Below, one piece after another: positions 1 through 10,515 of a stretch of DNA of 64,000 bases. The position numbers and the translations under genes are program-made. The stretch's first letter is position 1; every line of letters starts with the position of its first letter. This DNA is from Basidiobolus meristosporus CBS 931.73 (lineage: Eukaryota; Basidiobolomycota; Basidiobolomycetes; Basidiobolales; Basidiobolaceae), in NCBI GenBank assembly GCA_002104905.1, contig MCFE01000320.1, forward strand, positions 1 through 64,000, written 5' to 3'. The notes beneath the pieces are model-generated. The model ran no database searches. It saw nothing but the letters and a program-made list of their open reading frames with translations, and was not told the DNA's origin.

Positions 1-171
1 CTATCAAAGAATGACCCTGAATGCTAAGATACTCTCTGTGGTTAATGCTTCAGTTGTTTTGCTCCAACTAGTTATAAACTCTGGGCTTCTTTATGAGTAA
101 GTAATAGTCCAGCTGTTATCACTATTTCTTGACAAGTTCTATGTATCCCTAATTCTAACTAAATTTCAGCA
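1..171 (+). repeat. 3' part of a family-A copia LTR (cut by window edge)
   Basis: This matches the second half of the complete family-A LTR at 2,200-2,569. Shared stretches include the run around 'cttctttatgagtaa' and the block ending in 'cagca' just before the primer-binding site. It is the 5' LTR of the element that fills the first 2.2 kb, and its start lies outside the window. The copy is diverged from the 2,200 LTR, so the insertion is old. Confidence 0.75.
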
Positions 172-2199
172 GGTTGTTAGCCACAAGTGTGTTAATCTAA
201 TCAAAAGATGACATCTACCAGCAAATAGAGCAATTAAACATCTTCCTTACAACACAAAGGGTTAGTGGAGAGAACTACCAACTTTGGAGATTCAAGATGC
301 ACATACACCTTGCAAAAGGTAGGCTTTGGAATGTTTTACCAGGCAAGGAGGTTAAGCCCACAGAAATAGCAGAGGTAGCTCAAAAGCTTCAAGAAAAGGA
401 GAAAAAAGCCATCAATGCCATTTGTATTAATGTGCAAGATTCCTTCATCAGCAAATTCATGCTTTAATACTCCCTATGTAGCATAGGAATCCCTGGAGAA
501 GATCTTCAGAGCAAAGTAAGTCAGAGGCAAGTTTTTTTAAAAAGAATATTCCTTAACAAGACAAAGAGTACATAGGCTAACCAGCTGAAGCTTGTTACCA
601 TAATGTGAACACTTGTAGAGGAACTTCACAGTAGCAATACTGGTGTAAATGATGAAGAAAAGATACTTGTTGTGATTTACAGCTTACCAGACAAGTATAG
701 AACACTCATACTTTCTTTTGAAGGCAGAGAAGATAAGCGGACACTACACTGTGTCAAAATATGACTTCTTCATGAAGAACCTAGATATAATGACCAAGCC
801 AAGAAAATTGAAGACATTACTTAATTCTGCTACTGCTTGATTCAGCTCAGAAAGGCACACTAAAAAGCAGGGAAGGTAACAGAACCAAAGCAAGCCTGGT
901 TACTGTAACTTCTGTAGGAAGTCTTGGCACCATGCAAGAGAAAGCAAGAAGAAACAAGCAGCCAAAAAACAGAAACTAGAGCAAGCACCCCATACAACTA
1001 CAGAAGAACAGTTATTTGTAGCTGTACAGGAGAGCGGACGTGACTAAAGTTATGAAGAGTACATTGAATCTGGAGCATCTCTGCATATTTGATATATAAA
1101 GGAGTGGTGCAGCAACTTACTGGCTATTATCATAAGAAATTTTTATCTGGAAGATAACTCTGCACTGGAAGCTACCACAAGTGCAACTTGGCAGCTAAAT
1201 ATAAGTGATATCTCAGGGGTAATAGCAGCAAAACTGACTGACCTAATCTATATGCCAATAATAGCTGAAAACCTGATCCCAGTCCAAGAAGTAACCACTC
1301 AAGGGCTGAAATCTGCGGTTACTAAGTTGAGCTGCTCAGTATTGGGTGAAAAAAGGCAACTATTACCTTTAGGAATCAGAGTTCACTATATACAAGTTAA
1401 AATGCAAGATCATTGCTGATGAGTATGTCAGCTCTGTTGAAACTTATGCAACTATCTGGGGGATGTAGGTTAGAAGGCTAGGACACATTGGGCACCCAAA
1501 AATGAGCCAATTGGTGAGATGTTAACTTGCCTTGAGCCTAAATTACTCAGTTCCAAAGAATCAAGTATATGCAAGAGATGTTCTTATATCAAAGAAGTCA
1601 GGCAAGATTTCTGGAGCTCAGGAGGCATTAGTACTACCAAAGTATTGACTATTGTGCACTCAGACATATGCAGGCCCATGAGAGCACTGTCCATTGGAGC
1701 CAATACATACTCTATAATATTTATTAATGACAAGACAAGATATACATTGATATATTTGGTGTAACTTGAAGGTACTTTGGAGTGATAATGAGCAGGAATA
1801 CTGCTCAAAGGAGTTTTCAAAATACTGCACAACCAGTGGTATACTCCAACAGACTATTGATGCATATACTCTACAGCAAAATGGAGTAGCAGAACAACGA
1901 GAATAATAGTAGAGATATGAAGATCTATGCCACATGAAAAGGGAATGGACTAAGAATTCTGGGCTGAGTGCGTTGCTACTGAGGTTCACATTAGATATAG
2001 ATGCCCATCAGCAGCACTATGTAGTTTTAAAGCTTTTGAGGCATATGCTGGCAAAGGGACAGACCTCTTGCTCCTCAGGATCCTTGGAGGTATTGACAAC
2101 TAGGGCATCCCAGACAAAAAAAGCTCAATCTCAAAACAAAGAGCAGAAAAGCTATCTTTCTTGGCTATTAGGACTGAGAAACCATTAGGTGTGGGGGAG
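172..2199 (+). pseudogene. Degenerate gag-pol of copia element A1
   Basis: This is a broken Ty1/copia polyprotein. Recognisable pieces in order are: gag around 230-760; a zinc-knuckle region near 905-960; a protease-like remnant near 1,060-1,080; and an integrase zone from about 1,500 to 1,930. The integrase zone includes the core's 'PQQNG' region, read here as 'LQQNG'. Stops and frameshifts interrupt every part. The reverse transcriptase and RNase H are almost entirely missing: the integrase remnant runs within about 250 bp into the polypurine tract (gtgggggag) before the 3' LTR. It is not able to encode a working protein. The family assignment rests on similarity to copies A2 and A4. Confidence 0.75.
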
Positions 2200-2569
2200 T
2201 GTTGAAATATTGAGCTATTTGGAATCATTCAGCAGCTAAAGACTTACTTAGCAATTCTGGACTAGTCTTGGTCACTGTGGAACTAATCTTTAGCTCTAAC
2301 TTTGGCACTTTCTTGAGATCTATGATTGTATGATTACTCCCTTATACTGAAGATCAATTTAGCACTATTACTGAACATTATGCACCAACCCTGAAGCTGT
2401 TACCAAATGCTCCTGAATATTGAGAAACCCTCCTAAACTTAGTGTTACTGCTGTAGTACTTCTATGAAAGTATAAATACTGAGCTTCTTAATCAGTAAAC
2501 AACAGTTCAATTATTATCACTATTTCTTGATAAGTTCCTTATATCCAAATCACTTCTTAAATTGCAACA
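2200..2569 (+). repeat. Family-A copia LTR shared by two tandem elements
   Basis: This is a complete LTR of 370 bp starting TGTTGAAATATT and ending TTGCAACA. It is preceded by a polypurine tract and followed at once by a primer-binding site. It therefore serves as 3' LTR of element A1 and 5' LTR of element A2. Such a tandem arrangement usually comes from recombination between LTRs. Inverted copies occur at 9,871-10,237 and at 15,449-16,150. Confidence 0.8.
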
Positions 2570-2582
2570 GGTTATGAGCCCC
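2570..2582 (+). promoter_or_regulatory. Primer-binding site, initiator tRNA-Met anticodon type (family A)
   Basis: The bases ggttatgagcccc directly follow the LTR. They are the complement of the anticodon stem-loop of eukaryotic initiator tRNA-Met (GGGGCUCAUAACC), not of its 3' end. Drosophila copia is known to prime from such an internal tRNA-Met fragment. The same motif follows every 5' LTR seen here, in both copia families. Confidence 0.7.
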
Positions 2583-2589
2583 AATTGCC

Positions 2590-4962
2590 TTAATCTATTC
2601 TACAGAATGACTTTTACCAGCAAACACAACAACACAAACATCTCCCTGTAAAAGAGAGGTTTGATAGGAACAACTACAGACTTTGGAGAATCAAGTTGCA
2701 GATCCACCTTGAGGAAAGGAAGCTTTGGAATATAGTAACAGGAAAAGAAGTTGAGCCCAAAAGAGCAGCAGAAGAAGTGGTGAAGTTTCCAGAGGAGGAG
2801 AGAAGGCCTTTAATGCCATATTTATTAATGAGCAAGATTCCCTCATTAGACAAATTCATGCTTCAAATGCTGCCAAATCAGCATGGCTTTATATAGAAAA
2901 GATCCTTAGAGCAAAGTTAGTATCAAGCCAGCTTTATTCAGGACAAAAGTTCTTCAACATGAGGAAGAAACCAGATGATGACATGCTACAACTCATTAAC
3001 AGAATAGAGCCACTTGCAGAAGTGTTTTACAGTATTAATACTGGTGTAAATGATGAAGAACAGATACTCTGTCTGCTTTGCACCCTACCAGGCAAGTTTG
3101 ATCCACTCATACTTTTTTTGAAAGTAGTGAAGACAATTTGATGTTAGAATATGTTGAAGGAAGACTTTGCCATGAAGAACTCAGACATGGTGATCAAGCA
3201 GAGAAAATTGAAGACAATGTTTTGTTCATCTCAGAAAGGCACTCAGAAAAGAAGGGGAAGCAACAAAACCAAAGAAAACCTGATTGCTGCAACTATTGTA
3301 AAAAGCCAGGACACAGGGCAAGAGAATGCAAGAAGAAACAAGCACACAAAAAACAGAAACTAGAGCAGGCAAACCACACAACTACTGATGAACAGCTATT
3401 TGTAACTGTACAAGAGAGTTCAAGTAACCAAAGTAATGTATGGTATATTGATTCTTGAGTATCATGGCATATTTGTGTTATAAAGGAGTGGTTCAGTAAC
3501 TTAAACACTTTTCCTGTTGGAAAGGTTTTTCTGAGAGATAACTCTGCTCTGGAAGCTACTGCCAGTGGGTCTATACAACTAAATATGAGTGATAGCTCAG
3601 GGGCAACAACAGCAACACTGACTGACATACTTGATTTACCAGGAATAGCTAAGAACCTACTCTCTGTCAGTAAAGAAAACTGCTCAGGGACTGATATTTG
3701 TTTTTACTAAGATGAGCTGCTCAATATTGAGTGAAAAGGGACAAAAATTGGCTTTGGGAATCAGATATCACAACAGCTACAAGTTGCACTGCAAGATCAT
3801 TGTACCTGAATATGTCAACATTGCTGAAACTGATAAACTAACTGGGAGACATGGCATAGGAGGCTGGGACACATTGGGGAACAGTAAATGAGCCAAATGG
3901 TGAGAAATTCAGCTTGTTTTGGGCCTAAAATACGCAATTCAATGTGACGGGTATTGTGAAAATACTGAATGGTATAGAGTGTATGATGGCAAAATTCAGA
4001 AGCTGATCAAGAGCAGGGACATTGCATTTGGGAGAATTCAGATCACAAAGCCACTGAAATCATTGGCCAGCTGCCTGATGATGCGATCAATACTAATCAA
4101 GAAGATATGTACCAAATTCAGCCTGACACAGAATATACTTCTACCAGTTCCAGATCAGAGCAGATTATCCCAGTTTGGAGATCTACCAGAATAAGAATAG
4201 CCCCTGGATCCTGATGGCAGATATTTAATGATCATGAAGAAGTTTATCTTGCCTTATGTGCCAAACCTCAGAATCTGGAACAGGCAATGCAAAGATCAGA
4301 TGCTACTATGTGGCAACAAGCCATGCCAGAGGAGTACCAATCCTTAATCAAGGCAAAAACATGGGAACTGGTAGATTTACCAAATGGGAGAAAGCCAATA
4401 GGATCTAGATGGGTCTACAAGATCAAGATAACCTCAAACAGTGCTGTTGATAAGTACAAGGTTAGATTGGTGGCTAAAGGCTATTCCCAGATCCAGGGTC
4501 TAAACTTTAAGGAGAAATATGCTCCAGTTGCCAGGTTTAGCTCCATTAGGACAGTTCTAGCACTGGCAGCTGTACATGGTCTAGATGTACACCAAATGGA
4601 CATCAAAACAGCCTCTCTAAATGGGGATTTGCAAGAAACTCTATATATGGAGTGACCAGAAGGCTTTACAGATTCCACAAGACCCCCATAAGGTGTGCAA
4701 ACTTAGAAAATTTTTGTATCAGCTTAGGCAGGCACCTAGAGCATTGTATAACAAGATTGACACAAACCTAGAGGAAATTGGGTTCTCTTGTAGCACTGCA
4801 GATCACAGTATATATGTGAAACAGCTCAAAAAGGGTGTGATTGTCCTGGGATTTTATGTGGACAACGTAATTATAGTTACAGGTGGCCAAGAGGCACTTA
4901 AACAGATGAAATTGGATCTCTTCAGCAAGTTTGAGATGAAGCATCTTGAGAACTTGAGCTAA
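2590..4962 (+). pseudogene. Degenerate gag-pol of copia element A2
   Basis: This is a broken copia polyprotein. The gag region runs from about 2,650 to 3,460 and carries a CX2CX4HX4C zinc knuckle (CNYCKKPGHRAREC, near 3,290). A protease and pre-integrase remnant follows to about 3,910. The integrase core is deleted: the sequence jumps to the integrase C-terminus (near 3,940-4,050). A reverse transcriptase stretch at 4,287-4,962 shows the family motifs WVYKIK, RLVAKGY and FYVDN (normally YVDD). The element stops abruptly at 4,962 and joins an inverted family-A fragment. Several stops and frameshifts are present. Confidence 0.8.
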
Positions 4963-5302
4963 ATGGAACCGGAGGAATTATCATTTGTTTCTGACTGAAT
5001 TAGGTATGTATCTTCTGCATTAGTGTGGATTGCATCATCAGGCAGCTGGCCAAAGATTTTAGTGGCATTGTGATCTAAATTCTGCTCATTTACAATAGCC
5101 CTGCTCTTGACCAGCTTCTGAATTTTGCCATATTACATATATGCCTTTTAGTTTCTTCATAATTCCCAAGAATGATCCCTTTCCTACTCTTTGGTTCCAA
5201 CTTTGAGCATTTTTTGTCAGGGATGTGACAATGAACATCACTGCCAAAGATTTTGAGGCGCTGGAGATTTGGTTATTGCCTGTGTATGCTTCACAGGGTG
5301 TG
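4963..5302 (-). mobile_element. Inverted fragment of family-A pol
   Basis: About 4,980-5,250 is the reverse complement of the integrase C-terminal to RT linker of family A (compare 3,970-4,110). It abuts the truncated element A2 on the left and a truncated B repeat on the right. It has no intact frame. The arrangement looks like rearranged debris rather than an insertion with ends. Confidence 0.55.
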
Positions 5303-5909
5303 GAATCATGAAAAGCATATAAGGGAGGCTCTCCCTCAACAATAAATCATCATCCCTTTTATCAATATACCAACTTGTTGATTAGTGTGATCACTGCTAC
5401 CTGCTGCTACCTGAACTTCCAACCCTAGACCACAGGACACTCCCAGGAAACCGCGCTGACAGCCAACTGACCTTGGAGGCACTACTTGTGAGGAATACTC
5501 AGAGTAGGTATCTTTTATTATATTTGATTCTTTCCCAAGTTTGTTCTTGTACAGGCAAAGATACTTTTCTGTCTTTGTAACTATTGACCAAAGCTGCATT
5601 CTTATCAAGTCCCTGCTGGTGGAGTTTACAGTTGTTTTGACTTTGGAAGCTTTAGTACATTGTCATCTCAAAGGACGCTGAACCCAACACATACTTTTGT
5701 TAAGACGCCAACTAAGTTGGGGATTGTAGCTCAATAGTTTTCCCTTGACAAGCTTGTGGCTTTATTCCCCTTCACATTAGATTAGAGACAGAACCCAAGT
5801 ATTCCTAGCAAGCTTTTGCCAGAGGTTATTGCACCCAGTGAACACCCCACACACAAAACACTTGAGAAGTGTTGGACGTATCTCTCCCTTGGACTTATAC
5901 ACCACCACA
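5303..5909 (+). repeat. LTR-like repeat B, 5'-truncated copy
   Basis: This is the downstream part of repeat B. It includes a TATA-like catataagg, an AATAAA signal (caataaatc) shortly after, and the terminus CACCACCACA. The upstream third found in the complete neighbour at 5,914 is missing. The two copies lie head-to-tail with only ccgc between them and no internal coding sequence. The sequences are very similar where they overlap. Confidence 0.6.
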
Positions 5910-5913
5910 CCGC

Positions 5914-6983
5914 TGTAGTGGGGTGACAGTGACACCCACTGACAGATGTGCTCATTCCCATATTTTCTACTTCCCTATATCTCTACTACACTTATTTTAG
6001 TTTTATCCCATTTGTCTTACCCAATCAGTACTATCCCATAAGCCGGTTGACTATCACACCTGCTTACCTTATTGCATAAGTTACCCCTCACTTTATGTAA
6101 GATTACTAGCTACAAGTACTTCTATATTAGGCAAGTACCTGTGCCAGTACCCATGACACATGATCAACCCGTGTCACCATGCCTACCATTTCCATACCAT
6201 ATATGGTATCCCCATGTTACACAGGTTTCAGAATACTGATTCCTGATTGGTTGGATGTGCTGTGCCTCTTAGAACCTTCCGGCACCTACTTAGAACATTC
6301 TTAGGTCATTCTGATGTCATTAAGATTTCTATTGATATCTGGAACCTTCTGGAACACCATGATTAGTAATCACTTAGCCAGTAAGAAAAGTATATAAGGG
6401 AGGCTATCCCTCAACAATAAATCATCATCCCTTTTATCAATATACCAACTTGTTGATTAGTGTGATCACTGCTACCTACTGCTACCTGAACTTCCAACCC
6501 CAGACCAAAGGACACTCCCAGGAAACCATGCTGACAGCCAACTGACCTTGGAAGCACTACTCGTGAGGAATACTCAGAGTAGGTATCTTTTATTATATTT
6601 GATTCATTCCCAAGTCTGTTCTTGTACAGGCAAAGATACTTTTCTGTCTTTGTAACTATTGATCACAGCTGCATTCTTATCAAGTCCCTGCTGGTGGAGT
6701 TTTCAGTTGCTTTGACTTTGGAAGCTTTAGTACATTGTCATCTCAAAGGACACTGAACCCAGCACATACTTTTGTTAAGACGCCAACTAAGTTGGGGATT
6801 GTAGCTCAATAGTTTCCCTTTACAAGCTTGTGGCTTTATTCCCCTTCACATTAGATTAGAAACAGAACCCAAGTATTCCTAGCAAGCTTTTGCCAGAGGT
6901 TATTGCACCCAGTGAACACCCCACACACAAAACACTTGAGAAGTGTTGGACGTATCTCTCCCTTGGACCTATACACCACCACA
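5914..6983 (+). repeat. LTR-like repeat B, complete copy (1,070 bp)
   Basis: It begins TGTAGTGGGGTG and ends TACACCACCACA, so it has TG...CA ends with imperfect inverted termini. A TATA-like gtataagg-type box near 6,393 is followed by caataaatc. These are the marks of an LTR. No gag-pol belonging to it was found in the window. Other copies are at 5,303-5,909, 17,664-17,815 and 24,790-25,860 (inverted). Clear identical target duplications were not seen, so the class is provisional. Confidence 0.6.
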
Positions 6984-6992
6984 CTGCTTGAA

Positions 6993-7339
6993 TGTTTAAG
7001 TTAGATCAGTTTTTAGTCAAATCAATTAGTATATGTTTAGGTTATCAGTATATCAGTATTATCTATGAAATCAGTAGCATTAGTCAGCAAATGAATTAGC
7101 AGATCCTTATCTGACAAAAATAGATATATTAAGTAAGATCTTATTGGGTGATGATGATGCAATCAAATGAGTCATCAGCCACAACCTACATTAGGAAATA
7201 CAATTAGTCAGCAATTGATATGGCAAAATGTATATAAGGAGCTGCTGGAACCTGAATAAAAATCAGTTTAGGTTTTAGTGAATACAATACTAGCTAAACT
7301 CCCTATTCCTCTACAACTCTTATACCAAGACTTGTAACA
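6993..7339 (+). repeat. Probable solo LTR of an unassigned family (about 347 bp)
   Basis: The segment starts TGTTTAAG and ends CTTGTAACA, giving TG...CA ends with a short inverted match. It holds gtatataagg near 7,230 and AATAAA near 7,257, in LTR-like spacing. It lies between a B repeat and an inverted family-A integrase remnant. No second copy or target duplication was seen in the window, so this is a composition-based call. Confidence 0.4.
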
Positions 7340-9870
7340 CCAGTAGAGGAGCAGTCTTTTGGAAACTCCTTTGAGCAGTATTCTCCTCCATTGCCACTTT
7401 GTAGTACTGTCAATTTACACCCAATTTGTGTTTCTGCCATGTTCGTAAAGTGCTAAAGCATCTCTAAAGCTTCATTCTTTGTTTTGACAAAGTACGCTCA
7501 TGTAAATCTTGTTTTTCATCAATAAATGTCATGAAGTATCTCTTGGCTCCAAAGCACAGTGTTTTCATGGGGCCACATATGTCTGGGTGTACAGTAGCTA
7601 ATATTTTGGTAGAATATATGCCTTCTGAGCTCTTGAAATGTTGCCTAGCTTGTTTGCCAAATGAACATCCATTATAAACTTTCAATCTGATTGGAATTGA
7701 GTATTTTAGGCCCAAAATAAGCTGATTTTCACCCATTGGCTCATTTTCTGTTCCCCAATGTGTCCTAGCCTCCTGTGCCATGTCTCTCAGTTGGTTTCAT
7801 CAGTTTCAGCAATGTTGACATACCCAAGTAGAATGATCTTACATTGTAACTTGTATATATTATGATCTTTGATTCCTAAAGCTAAATTTGTTCATTTTCA
7901 CTCAAAATTGAGCAGCTCATCTTAGCAAAAACAAGTTTCAGTCCCTGAGCAGTTGCTTTACTGACTGAGAGTAGGTTCTAGCAATTACAGGTACATAGAG
8001 TATGTCAGTCAGTCTTGCTGTTGTTGCCCCTGAGCTATCACTCATATTTAGTTGTATATACCCCCTGGCGGTGTGGTGGTGTAGAGGTACTCCTGGGAGA
8101 AGCTAAACAACTCAAGGTGTGTGAGATGTCTGATGGGTGCAATAACCTCTGTGACTAAACTGCTGGTGTCTTTGTCAATATGTCACTATGGTAAAAGCTC
8201 CTGCTTCTCTAGCTTCCTAGGTGCTCCAAGTGTCTCCAAAGGCCTCTGTGTGTCTTGTGCACTACCCTGAAAAGCTCCTTGCTGGCAGGTCTGAGATGTA
8301 CTGTTGAAGGCAGGTGCAGTGATCAACTGCTAATCAATAAGGTAGAAGTTTTACTGATAGAAGGGATGATTTATTGATGAGGGATTGCTTTCCCTTAAAT
8401 ACCTTTCCTGATTGCCAAGTGATTACTAATGACAAGGTTCTAGAAGATTCTAGGTATCAGTGGAATTCTTGATGACATCACTATGAGCTAAAAATATGCC
8501 AAGAATGTCCTGGAAGGTTCTAAAAGGCACAGCACTCTCAACCAATCAGGAATCAGTAGTCTGAAACATGTGCAACATAGAAATACCATATATGGTATTG
8601 AAATGGTAGGGATGGTAACACAGACCCAGGTCTTGTGTCACTGGTACTGACACGGGTACTTGCCTTATATAGATACATCTACTGATCACAAAGCTGAATA
8701 ATATCTGGGATAACTAATGCTAATAACTGATCAGGGTAAACATCATATGGGGATAATACTGATAATATGGGCAAAAGAAGAATGGGATAATACTGATAAG
8801 ATAAAATATGGATAAGTATATCATAATTACTATAGGAATAAACTTGTCTGTGGGAGGTATGTTTACCCTACCACAGAGGTAGCTTCCAGAGCAGAGTTAT
8901 CTCCCGGAAAAACCTTTCTTATGGGAAAAGTCTTTAAGTTACTGAACCACTCCTTTATTGCACAAATATGCTGTGATGCTCCAGAGTCAATATATCATTC
9001 ATTACTTTAGTTACTAGCACTCCCTTGAACAGTTACAAATAACTGTTCATCAGTAGTTATATGGTTTGCCTGATCCAGTTTCTATTTATTGTCTGCTTGC
9101 TGCTTCTTGCATTCTCTTGCCCAGTGTCTGGGCTTCTTACAGTAGTTACAGCAACCAGGTTTCCTTTGGTTTAGTTGCTTACCCTTCTTTTCTTAGTGCC
9201 TCTCTGAGCCAAATAAAGCACTCTCTTCAATTTTCTCTGCTAGATCATTACATCTGAGTTCTTCACGGAGAAGTCATCCTTCAATATAGTGTAAAGTCAA
9301 ATTGTCTTCTCTGCTTTCAAAAGAAAGTATATGTAGCTCATACTAATCTGGTAGGCTGCCAAGCAGGCTGAGTATCATTTCTTCATCATCTACACCAGCA
9401 TTAATACTGTAAATTTGTTCTGCAGGTGTCTTCATTCTGGTAATGAGCTGTAGCATGTCATCATCTGGCTTCTTCCTCATGTTAAAGAACTTTTGTTTTA
9501 AATAAAGCTTGCTTGATACTGACTTTGCTCTAAAGATCTTCTCTAAGGATTCCCATGCTGCTCTGGCAGTATTGGGGGCATGGATTTGTCCAATGAAGGA
9601 ATCTTGCACATTGATACATATGGCATTAAAGGCCTTTCTCTCCTTCTCTTGAAACTTCTCCACTTCTTATGCTGTTGCTTTGGGCTTAACTTCTTTTCCT
9701 GTTACTATATTTCAAAGCTTCCTTTCCTTAAGGTGGATCTGCATCTTAATTCTCCAAAGTCTGTAGTTCATCCCATCAAACCTCTCCTTTACAGGGAAGA
9801 TATTTGCATTTTTCTGTTTGCTGGTAGAAGTCATCTTTAGAATAGATCAAGGCAATTGGGGCTCATAATC
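7340..9870 (-). pseudogene. Inverted degenerate gag-pol of copia element A4, split by repeat C
   Basis: Read on the minus strand, gag lies at about 9,830-9,040, with an open piece at 9,343-9,663 (Retrotran_gag_2/UBN2-like). A zinc-knuckle remnant lies near 9,100. Protease and pre-integrase remnants lie at 9,000-7,800 and are split by repeat C at 8,072-8,875. A pre-integrase/integrase piece at 7,464-7,781 contains the family pattern HxxxxPDICGPM. The rest of pol (RT, RNase H) is absent. A gctcataatc primer-binding-site remnant adjoins the LTR at 9,871. Many stops; non-functional. Confidence 0.75.
8072..8875 (-). repeat. LTR-like repeat C, copy 1 (804 bp)
   Basis: On the plus strand it starts TGTGGTGGTGTAG and ends CCTACCACA, with imperfect inverted termini. 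The transcription-like signals (TATA, AATAAA) read on the minus strand. It interrupts the protease-linker region of family A, whose sequence resumes on the other side. Copies 2 (20,780) and 3 (37,411) have nearly the same length. The central part resembles repeat B, so B and C are sister families. Confidence 0.65.
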
Positions 9871-10237
9871 TGTTGCAATTTAAGAAGTGATTTGGATATA
9901 AGGAACTTATCAAGAAATAGTGATAATAGTTGAACTGCTGTTTATTAATAAAGAAGCTCAATTTTAATACTTTTGTAGAAGTAATACAGCTGTAACACTA
10001 AGTAAGGAGGGTTTCTCAATATTCAGGAGCATTCTGTAACATTTCAGGGTTGTATATAATACTTGGTGATAGTGCTAATCTAATCCTGACTATAAGGGAA
10101 TAATCATAAGAGCATAGATCTGAAGAAAGTGGCAATGTTAGAGCTGTAAATTAGTCCCACAGTGACCAAGACTAGTCCAGAATTGTTAAGTAAATTTTCA
10201 GCTGCTGAATGATGCCAAATAGCCCAATATTTTAACA
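9871..10237 (-). repeat. Inverted family-A copia LTR
   Basis: It starts TGTTGCAATTTAAG and ends ATTTTAACA on the plus strand, the reverse complement of the LTR at 2,200-2,569. It is the 5' LTR of inverted element A4: the primer-binding-site remnant is on its left side, at 9,857-9,870. Confidence 0.8.
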
Positions 10238-10515
10238 GGGTACCTAGTGTAAAATGGCAAAACCTGGGAGCTCACCAAGAGCACAGATGTTATTATTGAG
10301 GAAAACTCAGATCAGTAAGCTACTGAGAGCATTGCCCAAATACCTGATGATAAAATCACCACTAATGAGGAAGATATGTACCTAATCCAGCCAGCTATGT
10401 AAAAAAATACACAGTTCTAGATCAAAACAGATTATACCAGTTAGGGGATGTACCATAATTAGATATGCCCCTGGGCATTGGTTGTAGATGTCTAACAACC
10501 ATGAAGAAATTTATC
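10238..10515 (+). mobile_element. Plus-strand fragment of family-A pol
   Basis: This is similar to 4,040-4,260, the linker between integrase and reverse transcriptase of family A (for example 'gaggaagatatgtacc'). It has no open frame of note. It joins the inverted LTR on its left and the broken accessory gene of transposon T on its right without visible ends. Confidence 0.5.

Noticed and set aside
5303-6983. Tandem B repeats as a satellite or CRISPR-like array
   Set aside because: There are only two long copies with LTR-like ends; no short regularly spaced repeats.
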